Source of the DNA: Planctomycetota bacterium
GTDB lineage: Bacteria; Planctomycetota; UBA1135; GCA-002686595
NCBI GenBank assembly: GCA_016712565.1
Contig: JADJQU010000001.1
Coordinates: 682,001-746,000, forward strand
Length of the DNA: 64,000 nt
Reading direction: 5' to 3'
The translations under genes were made by a program, and so were the position numbers. Below are positions 55,301 through 63,534 of the stretch, piece after piece. The notes under the pieces are model-generated. The model was not told where the DNA came from. It searched no databases and saw only the letters and a list, made by a program, of their open reading frames with translations. Positions within the stretch are counted from its first letter, which is position 1, and every line of letters begins with the position of its first letter.

Positions 55301-55812
55301 CGGACGCCGTGGACGCCTTCGACGTCTTGCAGCAGTCCCTGGTGGAGCGTCGGCGCCGACTTGCCCTGCCCACGAGCTTCCTGGTGGACCGCAAGGGGCT
55401 CGTGGGCTTCGTCAACCGCGGGCCGCTTTCGCTCGAGCGGCTCGCGTCCCAGGCCCGCGACCTGGACTTGGAGGGGGCGGCGATTCGCGACCGCTCCGCT
55501 CCCTTCCCGGGCCGCTGGGTGAGCGAGGTGCCGCTGCCGCCCTACTCGACCCTGGAGGCGCGTTTCCGCGAGCGGGGACATGCGGCCATCGCCGATTTCT
55601 ACCAGCGCATGACCTGGCAGCGCGTCCAAACGAGCCCGGCCCAGCTCCACTACAAGATCGGCATCGTGCGCCAGGGCCAGGGCCGGGCCGACCTGGCGCG
55701 CGCGGAGTTCGAACGCGCCCTGCTCCTGGAGCCCGAGTTTCAGGAGGCGCGCATCGCCCTGGCCTACATGCTCCAGCAGGCCGGCGACCACGCCGGCGCG
55801 GCGGAGGCCTAC
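52382..55812 (+). pseudogene. CRTAC1-type FG-GAP/ASPIC-UnbV protein with thioredoxin and TPR parts, interrupted and truncated
   Basis: The protein is built of an N-terminal unknown part and FG-GAP/VCBS repeats (ALGDFDGDGLDDLYV, FLDLDNDGDQDLVLA, SFEDYDDDGDQDLYVAN). An ASPIC/UnbV segment follows (IGARVEVELGGDQPRR ... SSKVLLFGLG), then a thioredoxin-like domain with WCAPC (LLWASWCAPCVAELREL) and TPR-like helices. There are three lesions. An in-frame TGA at 54296-54298 interrupts DPADL/SFFWRQVV, although the frame is otherwise unbroken. A missing A at 54747-54748 shifts the frame. At about 55812 the coding sense ends abruptly in the middle of a repeat without a stop. Extracellular, calcium-binding location is likely from the repeats. 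Confidence 0.75.
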
Positions 55813-56904
55813 CCCGTCGGCCGTCCCCGCGGGCGGAGCGGGCGCGCCCTGCGCGGCGGGACCCGGCAGGACCCTGATCCCCAGGGACTCGCTTTCCAGG
55901 GTGCGATAGCCCGCGGGCGGCGCCGGGTCGAAGTAGACGAACCGGACCTGGGGCACGCGGGTCACGGAAGCGTGGCGCGGCGACAGGTCGTACTCGATCG
56001 TGCGCTCCCCTGCCCCGGGTCCCGCGGGCGACGGGGTTCCGCCGGGCTTCGCACCCTCGAAGTTCCAGTGGTCGATGCGGCCCCGCACGTGCCAGGCGTC
56101 GCCGGAGGGGAGCTCGGGCGCGGCGAAGGACTCGAGGTTGCCGTCGCCCGCGATGCGCACGCTGAGCCTCACGCTGGAACCCACGGCCACCTGATCGGCG
56201 GAGAGGCTTGCGGTCAGGGAAAGGCGACCCACCGCGCCGCCAAACCCCGGCGGCGCCCCTTCCGGAAGGGGCTCGATCCGCACTCTGCGCGGGGGAGCCG
56301 TCACGAAGCCCTCCAGTCGATCCTGGGCCGAGAGGTCGGAGAAGGCGTGCTCCTGGAAGCTCGTGGCCCAGGCGAAGCCCAGGCGCGACGCAGGCAGCGT
56401 CACCTCCCCCGGCTCCAGGGCCAGGAAGGTCCGCTGGAACTCGAACACGCGCATCGCCGGGCCCCCGAGCGTGGGTTCCTCGACCTCCCGGGCCAAGGCG
56501 GCGGCGTCGTTGAGCACGAACGAGAGGCCTTCCTCCCCCGGCGACGGGGGACCGAGGGGCAGGGCCGCCTGGCGCGGCACGAGCCCCGCGAGCCCGTCGA
56601 TCCAGGGGATTCGCCATTGGACCGGCAGGTCCAGCGGCTGGCGGAACAGCGGCACCAGGTTCTGGCGCAGGAACTCCCGCTGGAATCCGAAGCGGAAGGT
56701 CACGTGGATCGGCTCCCCCGCGAAGCAGGCGGCACGTCCCAGCCGCACCTCCGCGAAAGCAAAGCCCGCCTCCGTGGCGTCGCGCGGGCCCGCCGCCTGG
56801 GCCGCTGCCGGGGCAACCGGGGGAACTGTCCCGGCCCCCTGGGGCCACGGCGGAAGGGCCGGCGTCCAGCACGCCGCTCCCCAGGCGCAGAGGGCGGCGA
56901 TCAC
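55813..56904 (-). pseudogene. BatD-like protein, C-terminally truncated
   Basis: The first 350 residues match BatD/oxygen-tolerance-type exported proteins: a signal segment (VIAALCAWGAACW), then immunoglobulin-like domains (LGRAACFAGEPIHVTFRF, FEFQRTFLALEPGEVTLP, LTASLSADQVAVGSSVRLSVRIAGDGNLESF, VTRVPQVRFVYFDP). BatD proteins normally have a C-terminal membrane anchor. Here the sense ends near PAPPAGTADG, at the point where the plus-strand FG-GAP gene also ends, and no stop is reached in family-like sequence. The start is uncertain (GTG 56904 or TTG 56913). The break may be a deletion, an inversion end or an assembly join. Confidence 0.65.
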
Positions 56905-56913
56905 GTCGGGCAA

Positions 56914-57233
56914 GCCCGCGCCAGGGCACCCGGGGCGCCTGAACGGTGGAGGGGAGGTTGAAGCACGGCAGCCGGCATGCGCTAGGCGCGCACCGGGGAA
57001 ACTACCACAGGGGCCCCCGGCGGACGGGTGGCTGCCCGAGACTGCCCCGCATGGCTGCGGAAATCGTCCTAAGCAATTGCAGCGTATTAGGTTACGTCAG
57101 CTCGGCCGCCGCGGCCGAAAAACGGCCCTGGCGGGGCCTTCCGGGCCGATCCTGGGGGGGGGCCGGCGTGTCCATCCGCAGCGATGCGGGGCAGTCTCTG
57201 ATCGGCCCCCCAGGCGTGCTCTAAGCTCTCCCC
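56914..57233. other. divergent intergenic region with promoter-like motif, no gene seen
   Basis: These 320 nt between the BatD-like and phosphoesterase genes contain no convincing frame. An AT-richer core at about 57070-57100 holds AGGTTACGTCAGC (57089-57101), which matches 12 of 13 bases of the element at 417-429. A GC-rich hairpin-forming stretch follows (57101-57150). TAAGCT at 57222 is a likely -10. Confidence 0.4.
57222..57227 (+). promoter_or_regulatory. -10-like hexamer of the metallophosphoesterase gene
   Basis: TAAGCT ends 6 nt before the GTG at 57234. No Shine-Dalgarno sequence is present. Confidence 0.42.
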
Positions 57234-58396
57234 GTGCTGCCCTATGTCCTGCTCCAGGCCTGCTACGCCGCGGGCACCCTGGCTGTCGGTCTTGGCGCCT
57301 GGTTCTTGCTGGGGCGCAGCGCCTCCCTGGCGCGGCGCGAGCACCTGCGCCTGGTCGCTTCCCTGGGCGTGCTGGCGCTCGCCGCCCTGGGGGCCGCGGC
57401 GGTGGCGGATTCGCTCTTCGCGGCCGTGGCGGTGACCTTCTACAGCGGCGCCCTCGTGCTGCCCGCGCTGCTCGTGCTGCGGGAGTTGCCCCGTGAAAAG
57501 AAGCGCGCCCCCTGGATCGCCCTGGCCGCCCTGGCTCCGGCGGTGGCGGCCCACGCGGCCTTCGTGGCGCCCAACGACCTGCAGGTGGTCGAGCGAGAAC
57601 TCGACTTCTCCGCTTGGCCCGCGGGCTCGCCGCGCTTCACCCTGGTGCAGATCTCCGACCTCCAAACCGTCGGGCCCTGCGAGCGGCAGGAGCTCGCCGC
57701 CCTGCGGATCAATGCCCTGGAGCCCGATCTGATCGCCGTCTGCGGCGACTACATCGCGGGCCCCTTCGCGGAGTTCGGTCCCTTCGAGGGCCCCGGGCCC
57801 GCCATCGAGGCCGCCCGCAGCTTCCTGGGGGCCCTGCGCTCACGGCACGGCATCGTGGTGGTCAAGGACATTCCGAACCCCGGGACCTGCGGCGACGGGT
57901 CTTCGAGGGCCTCGACGTGCGCTACCTCGAGGATGATGAGGAGTTCACCCTGGAGCTCGATCCGGGCCGGCGGCTGCGCGTGATCGGTCTGGGATACGAC
58001 GAACCGCGCTTCGAGCCGCGCCGGACGCCGGGCACGCTGACCCTGGCCGTGGGCCACGTGCCCGACCAATCCCGGCAATTGATCGGTCGTGAGGTGGACC
58101 TGCACCTGGCGGGGCACACCCATGGGGGTCAGGTCGTGATCCCCGGCTTCGGCGCGCCGGTGATCCTCTCCAGGCTGCCGCGCAGGTTCGCCCGCGGCCT
58201 GTTCGGTTTCGGGGACCACTGGCTGTCGGTGACACCGGGCATCGGCATGGAGGGCTTCCATGCTCCGCGCGTGCGGTTTTTCTCACCGCCGCAGATCGAC
58301 GTGCTGCGCCTGGGCGGCGGCGGGAGCGCGTTCGCCTGGGTGGAGCCGCCCCAGGGACGGGCCCCCCGCGTCCACTCGCAGGGCGGGGAGCGCTGA
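57234..58396 (+). CDS. membrane metallophosphoesterase (calcineurin-like), one frameshift
   Basis: The joined product of about 387 residues has three N-terminal membrane segments and an external metallophosphoesterase domain: first metal motif LVQISDLQTVG, then LIAVCGDYIAG, then the closing LHLAGHTHGGQVVIPG. This layout is that of membrane-anchored calcineurin-like esterases (YkuE/YaeI-like), which act on lipids or nucleotides. One G seems missing at 57866-57867: VVVK should continue GHSEPRDLRRRVFEGL, and it does in the next frame. The GTG start has a TAAGCT hexamer 6 nt upstream. Confidence 0.78.
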
Positions 58397-58562
58397 GGCC
58401 GGCGTGCGCCTTTCGGGCAGCCCGCTGGAAAGAAACCGGCCGCGGCCGAGCGTGCTTCGGCGCTCGCGCATCGCGCTCCTTGGGGGGCGTGCCCTCGCTC
58501 GCCCTCGCCACGGGAGTTCTTCGACGGAGCGCCAGGGCGCTGTCTTCGGGCCGCGGAATTCG

Positions 58563-58568
58563 TACCGT
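58563..58568 (+). promoter_or_regulatory. -10-like hexamer of the operon beginning at 58575
   Basis: TACCGT ends 6 nt before the ATG. It fits the TANNNT pattern, but is less AT-rich than the others. Confidence 0.3.
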
Positions 58569-58574
58569 ACCGGG

Positions 58575-60401
58575 ATGCCGATCCGCATGGCCCCACGCAC
58601 CGGACCGTCCACGGCGCGGCGCGCCAGCGCGCGCCTGGAGTTCCTGCTGGCGTTCCTGTTCCTGGCCTTCACGGCCTGGTTCGGGTCCTGCCGTCTGGGC
58701 TCCGACGAGGAATCCGCCGGGGACAGCTCCTTCGTCACGTTCAACTACGCGCGCAACCTGGTCGAGGGTCACGGCCTCAAGTACAACGCGGCCGATCCGG
58801 CGCCGACCCCTGGGTGCTCCAGCGAACTCCTGCTGCGCTTCAACGCGGCGGCCATCTCCCTGGGCGTGAATCCGCTGATCGCCACGCGCGGGCTGTCGCT
58901 GTTCAGCGTGTTGGCCATCGGGCTGCTCCTGGGGCTGGTGGGGGCCCGCGTGGTCCACGCGCCCACCTCCACAGGACTGTTCGTGGGCTCGGCGGCGGCC
59001 TGGGGCCTGATGGTGATGCCGGAAACCGCCACGCACATGGCCTCGGGCATGGAGACGTTGCTGTTCTCCCTGCTGCACGCCCTGGTGTTCGCCTGGGTGA
59101 CCTGGGCCGTGGCGCGGGACCCCGCGCCGGACAGCCGTGTGATCGGCGTGGGTGCCCTGCTGCTTCTGGCGTTGGTGTTCACGCGACCGGAGGGCTGGAT
59201 CCTGGCGCTCACCTACACCGCGGCCCTGGTGGTGGCGCGCATACCCCGGGGTGGGTTCAAGCACTCCCTGCGGGAGTGCCGCGGTGTGATCGCCGTGGCC
59301 CTCCTGGTGGTCGTGGTGATGTTCTGCTGGCGGCAGTGGACCTACGGAACCCTGCTGCCCAACGCCTACTACGTGAAGTCCTCCAACGCGATCTTCGGCG
59401 GCACTGGCTCGGCCTTGCCGGGCTGGACCTACGTGCTGCGGTTCGCCGTGCTGCGGCTCGTGCCGGCGATGCTGGTGGTGGGGCTCGCGGCGGGCGTGCT
59501 GGCCTTCGAGGCACGCGTCTGGGTCCCCGCGATCGCGTTGCTGGCGCCCTCGGTCCTGGTGCTCGGCCTGTATTCCCGGGCCATCCATGACTCGGCGGGG
59601 GGCTTCCGCTACGAGTACCCGCTGCTGCTCCCGTGGCTGGGAGCGGGCGTGGCGGCGCTGCTGGCGCTCTCCCTGCGATCGCGGCTGGTCTACAAGGCCA
59701 TGCTCACCGGCGTGGTCTTCGTCTTCCCGGCTCTGGCGGCGCCGGTGCGGCCGGCCCTGTGGGACTACGTGCGACACCCGCGCAGCAACGCCCTGAAGTG
59801 GGTCGACGACCGCGGGCCGGACAACGCGCTCTCCCGCGCCGGACACGATCTGGCGGACGCGCGCCTCGGCGAGACGCTCAACGTGCTGGTGACCTCCGCA
59901 GGCCAGATTCCTTGGTATTCGCGCTGCACGGCCATCGACTGGATCGGCATCAATGAGACCGGGCTTTCCGGACGCAGGGCCCTGGGCATCGAGGAGGCCT
60001 GGCGCACCATCGAATCCAAGCGGCCCGATGTGATCCAGACCTTCCTTCCCCCCGCGGTCGCCGCGGACAGCACCCGCGCCACCGATCCAAACTTCAAGAC
60101 CAAGCTGGTGCGCTCGACCCTGGCGGGCCGGGGCTGGGGTCTGGTGCAGCACTGGGATCCCGAGCGGGTCGAGCAGATGGCCTTCCGGCAGATGCAATGG
60201 ATCCGCGAGCACTGCGTCTTCGGCGCGGCCTACAAGCGCGACGACGCGTCGGACGAGGATCGTTGGGTGTTCCTCTACGTGGCGAAGGACTCTCCCCACC
60301 GCGAGACCCTGCTGGGCGTCCTGCGCGATTCCAAGCGCGCTGACCGGGTTTCCGACCTCTCGCGGGTCTTCCCCATCGATCCGCGTTTGCTCGCGGAGTA
60401 G
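58575..60401 (+). CDS. polytopic membrane protein, glycosyltransferase (GT-C) like
   Basis: The 608-residue protein has about ten membrane segments and a C-terminal external domain of about 190 residues. After the first segment come SSFVTFNYARNLVEGHGLKYN and later TRPEGWILALTY, motifs shared by lipid-linked-sugar glycosyltransferases of the GT-C superfamily (Dol-P-mannosyl- or arabinosyltransferase-like). The first external loop normally carries a catalytic acidic pair; here SDEESAGDSS precedes the motif. It is the first gene of a four-gene operon with an epimerase, consistent with glycan assembly. Donor and acceptor are unknown. Confidence 0.65.
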   Translation: MPIRMAPRTGPSTARRASARLEFLLAFLFLAFTAWFGSCRLGSDEESAGDSSFVTFNYARNLVEGHGLKYNAADPAPTPGCSSELLLRFNAAAISLGVNPLIATRGLSLFSVLAIGLLLGLVGARVVHAPTSTGLFVGSAAAWGLMVMPETATHMASGMETLLFSLLHALVFAWVTWAVARDPAPDSRVIGVGALLLLALVFTRPEGWILALTYTAALVVARIPRGGFKHSLRECRGVIAVALLVVVVMFCWRQWTYGTLLPNAYYVKSSNAIFGGTGSALPGWTYVLRFAVLRLVPAMLVVGLAAGVLAFEARVWVPAIALLAPSVLVLGLYSRAIHDSAGGFRYEYPLLLPWLGAGVAALLALSLRSRLVYKAMLTGVVFVFPALAAPVRPALWDYVRHPRSNALKWVDDRGPDNALSRAGHDLADARLGETLNVLVTSAGQIPWYSRCTAIDWIGINETGLSGRRALGIEEAWRTIESKRPDVIQTFLPPAVAADSTRATDPNFKTKLVRSTLAGRGWGLVQHWDPERVEQMAFRQMQWIREHCVFGAAYKRDDASDEDRWVFLYVAKDSPHRETLLGVLRDSKRADRVSDLSRVFPIDPRLLAE

Positions 60402-60411
60402 GACCCTGAAC

Positions 60412-61400
60412 GTGGTCCACGACACGCTCTTCGTCACGGGAGGGGGCGGGCTGATCGGGCGCGAGTTGCTCGCCGCCGTGGCGGCGGACGGCGACCTCCG
60501 CGTGCGCGCGCTCTCGCGCAGTCCGTGGGCCCCGGGCACGGCCCGCGGGCCCCGGGCACGGCCTCGGGCGCGGCCTCGGGCGCGACGGTGGGGGAGTCCG
60601 GTTCGGGAGCGGTGGAGTGGGTCCAGGGCGATCTGCTGGATCCCGCCCCCTGGATAGCCCGCCTCGAAGGCTGTCGGGCGATCCTGCACCTGGGGGCCAG
60701 CACCGGGCGGGCCTCCGCGGCCGTGCACCGCGCGGTCAACCTGGAGGCCACGCGGGCGCTGGTCCGCGCCGCCCGGGACGCGCGCGTGGCACGCTTCGTG
60801 TTCGTTTCGTCGATCGCCGCCACCTATCCGGAGGTGGCGCGCTATCCCTACGCCGCCGCCAAGCAGGAGGCCGAGCACGCCGTGCGCGTGTCCTCCCTGG
60901 ACTGGACCGTGCTGCGGCCCACGATCGTCCTGGGAAGCCGCGGTGGTCCGGGCCCGGCCCTGGCGGCCTTCGCGCGCCGTTCCCGGACGCCGATCTTCGG
61001 TCCGGGGCTCGTGCGCGTGCAGCCCATCGGCGCGGCGGATTGTGCGCGCCTGATCCTCGAGAGCACGCGCGACCCGGGCACCTCGAGGCAGTCCATCGAC
61101 TTGGGCGGCCCCGACGTGCTCACGTTCCGGGAACTCCTGGTGCGCCTGCGCACGGCCCAGGGGCAGGAGGGCGAGCGCTTTCTTCAGTTGCCCCTGGGAC
61201 CCGCCCTGTGGGCCGCCTGGGGTCTCGAGCGCCTCCTGGGCCCGCGACTGCCCGTGCTGGCCGGGCAGCTCTATCCCTTCCGCTACGACAGCACGGCCCA
61301 GCCCTCGAGCTTCCTCGACGCGCGCATGCCGCGTCTGTCGCGCATCGACGCCGTGCTCGACGGGCTGGTGCGCGAACTGGGGGCCGCCGCCCATGGCTGA
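60412..61400 (+). CDS. NAD-dependent epimerase/dehydratase-family protein, broken by a 20-bp duplication
   Basis: The Rossmann start LFVTGGGGLIGRELLAAV, GDLLDPAPWIARLEGCRAILHLGA, FVFVSSIAATYPEVARYPYAAAKQEAE (YXXXK) and the downstream LRPTIVLG identify an extended short-chain dehydrogenase of the NAD-dependent epimerase/NmrA type. The frame is lost within 60525-60570. A 20-bp direct duplication lies exactly there, and removing one copy restores an uninterrupted frame (SRSPWAPGTASGAASGATVGE) of about 322 residues. It starts 10 nt after the membrane glycosyltransferase-like gene and overlaps the next gene by 8 nt. Confidence 0.8.
60527..60566 (+). repeat. 20-bp tandem duplication inside the epimerase gene
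   Basis: GGGCCCCGGGCACGGCC at 60527-60543 recurs exactly at 60547-60563, a period of 20 bp. Because 20 is not a multiple of three, the extra copy shifts the reading frame. Smaller GGCCTCGGGCGC repeats follow. Confidence 0.85.
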
Positions 61401-61893
61401 GGCGCCGACCGATTCGCCCGCCCTGGACCGCGAACTCCTGCGCCGGGAGTGCGTCGCGTGGACGCGCCATCTGCTGGGCGTCGCACCCTCTCCCGCCGTG
61501 CTGGAGCGCTACGTGGACGCCCACCGGCTCGGCGTGGTGGAGACCCCGGGGTCCTCCGGGAACTTCGACCGGGCCCTGGTGCGTCTGGCCCGGGGCGGGG
61601 GCCTCTCGGCGCGGCTGTGCGACGTCCACGGGAGGCTCTTTCGACCCGCCGGCCTCCTGCGCCGCAAGTTGGTGCTGACCTTGGCCCTGCTGGAGGTGGA
61701 CGCCGCGGCCCACGCGCACGTGGACGAGTCGCGCGGGTCCTCGGCCCTCGGAGTGCTCGCGGGGCTGGCGGGCCGCGCCTGCCTTTTCGTGCTGCTGCTC
61801 CTCCTGGGCCTGTTCGTGTTCCTGCCCCTGCGTCTCCTGTGCGCGTTCACCCCATCCCCGGCCGTCCCGCCGGCGCGGAAGGGGGCACCGTGA
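61393..61893 (+). CDS. hypothetical small membrane protein
   Basis: The 166-residue product has a charged helical N-terminal region (LRRECVAWTRHLLGV, ALLERY-like motif) and one strong C-terminal membrane stretch (ACLFVLLLLLGLFVFLPLRLLC). It overlaps the epimerase gene by 8 nt and the oxidoreductase start by 4 nt, so it belongs firmly to this operon. No family was recognised. It may anchor or organise the downstream oxidoreductase. Confidence 0.6.
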   Translation: MAEAPTDSPALDRELLRRECVAWTRHLLGVAPSPAVLERYVDAHRLGVVETPGSSGNFDRALVRLARGGGLSARLCDVHGRLFRPAGLLRRKLVLTLALLEVDAAAHAHVDESRGSSALGVLAGLAGRACLFVLLLLLGLFVFLPLRLLCAFTPSPAVPPARKGAP

Positions 61894-63518
61894 AGTCCCT
61901 GACCCTCGTGGGCAGCGGGGCGAGCGCCGTGCACTTCGCAGAGACCGCCCTGGAGCGCGGCTGGCGCGTGACCCTGCTCGACGTGGGACGCGCGCGGCCC
62001 GAGCACGTGGGCCCGGAACTCTCCTTCGCGGGCTTGAAGCGCTCCCACCCGCGCGCCAGCGAGTACTTCCTCGGCCCGCGCTTCGAGGGCGTGCTCTTTC
62101 CGGGGGCCGCGGGCGAGTACTACGGTTTTCCGCCGCACCGCGAGTACGTCTTCGCCGGCCACGCAGGACAGCCCTGGCGCGCCGAGGGCCTGGAGCCCCT
62201 GTTCTCCTTCGCACGCGGGGGCCTCGCCGAGGCCTGGACGGGTGCCGTGTTCCCCTTCCGCGACGAGGAGCTGGTGGATTGGCCGTTCGGCCACGACCGG
62301 CTCGCGCCCCACTACGACACCGTGGCGCGCCGCATCGGCGTGATGGGAGTGGAGGACGACCTGGCGGCCTTCGTTCCCCTGCACGCGCACCTGGAACAGC
62401 CCCTGGATCTCGATCCCCATTCGCGCCGGCTGGCGGAGCGCTACGGGCAGGTTCGCGGGCGACTCCACGGCGAACTCGGCGTGTACCTGGGCCGCAGTCG
62501 GGCGGCCGTGCTGGGCTCCGCCCGCCCGGGGCGGGGCGCCTGCGAAAAGAAGGGACGCTGCCTGTGGGGCTGCCCCAACGACTCCATCTACTCCCCCCTG
62601 CACTCCCTGCGGGAGCTGGAGGCCCATCCGGAATTCCAGTACCGGTCCGGCGTGCTGGTCCAGAGCTTCGAGGTCGAGGACGGCGGCCGCGTCACCGCCG
62701 TGCACCTGCGGCGCGCCGACGGGACCCGCGAGCGGCTCCCGGTGGAGCGCCTGGTGCTCGCCGCGGGCACGCTCTCCAGCGGCCGCATCGTGCTGGAGTC
62801 CCTGGCCCGGGCCGGGGAGCCCGCGCCGCGCCTGGGGGGCCTGATGGACAACCGCCAGGTGCTGGTGCCCTTCGTCAACCTCTCGATGCTGGGCTCGCCC
62901 GTGGAGTACGAGAGCTACCAGTACCACCAGTTGGCCCTGGGGATCACGCCGCCCCCGGGGCGCTCGGGGCGGGAGTACGTGCACGGCCTCGTGACCACGT
63001 TGAAGTCCGCCCTGATCCACCCGATTGCCCAGAGCGTGCCCTTCGACCTGCGCTCGGCCCTGGGGTTGGTGCGCGAGGTCCACGCCGCCCTGGGCCTCGT
63101 CAACCTGAACTTCCACGACACGCGCCGGCCGGGGAACGCCCTGGAACTGGATTTTTCCGGCGGCGGTCGCGAACGGGGCGGCGAGTCACGCCTCGTGATC
63201 CGCTACGAGCCCGAGCCCGGGGAGGGGGCGCGCATCGCCGACGCCCTGGGCCGCGTCAAGCGGGCGCTGTGGCGACTCTCCTGCGTCGTGCCGCCGGGCA
63301 TGGTGCACGTGCGGCCCATGGGGGCCAGCGTGCACTACGCGGGCACGCTGCCCATGTCGCGCACCGAGGAGCCCCGCACGACCACGGAAAGCGGGCGCCT
63401 GCGGGGCTTCGCCAACCTGTGGCTCGCCGACGGCTCCACGTTTCCGTTCCTGCCGGCGAAGAACCTGACGTTCACCCTGATGGCGAACGCCTCGCGCCTC
63501 GCCTGCGAGGATTTCTGA
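61890..63518 (+). CDS. GMC-type flavin oxidoreductase
   Basis: The 542-residue protein starts with an FAD-binding fold (TLVGSGASAVHFAETALERGWRVTLLD) and contains the cysteine-rich CEKKGRCLWGCPNDSIY. VLAAGTLSSGRIVLE and a C-terminal GMC-like end with a His-Tyr pair (MGASVHYAGTLPMS) and NLWLADGSTFPFLPAKNLTFTLMANASR are also typical. These enzymes oxidise alcohol groups on sugars, sterols or other small molecules. The GTG start overlaps the upstream stop (GTGA) and is preceded by GGAAGGGGG. It is last in the operon with the membrane glycosyltransferase-like protein and the epimerase, so a modified sugar or lipid is a fair guess for its substrate. Confidence 0.82.
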   Translation: MKSLTLVGSGASAVHFAETALERGWRVTLLDVGRARPEHVGPELSFAGLKRSHPRASEYFLGPRFEGVLFPGAAGEYYGFPPHREYVFAGHAGQPWRAEGLEPLFSFARGGLAEAWTGAVFPFRDEELVDWPFGHDRLAPHYDTVARRIGVMGVEDDLAAFVPLHAHLEQPLDLDPHSRRLAERYGQVRGRLHGELGVYLGRSRAAVLGSARPGRGACEKKGRCLWGCPNDSIYSPLHSLRELEAHPEFQYRSGVLVQSFEVEDGGRVTAVHLRRADGTRERLPVERLVLAAGTLSSGRIVLESLARAGEPAPRLGGLMDNRQVLVPFVNLSMLGSPVEYESYQYHQLALGITPPPGRSGREYVHGLVTTLKSALIHPIAQSVPFDLRSALGLVREVHAALGLVNLNFHDTRRPGNALELDFSGGGRERGGESRLVIRYEPEPGEGARIADALGRVKRALWRLSCVVPPGMVHVRPMGASVHYAGTLPMSRTEEPRTTTESGRLRGFANLWLADGSTFPFLPAKNLTFTLMANASRLACEDF

Positions 63519-63534
63519 GCCGCGGGGCGCGCGC

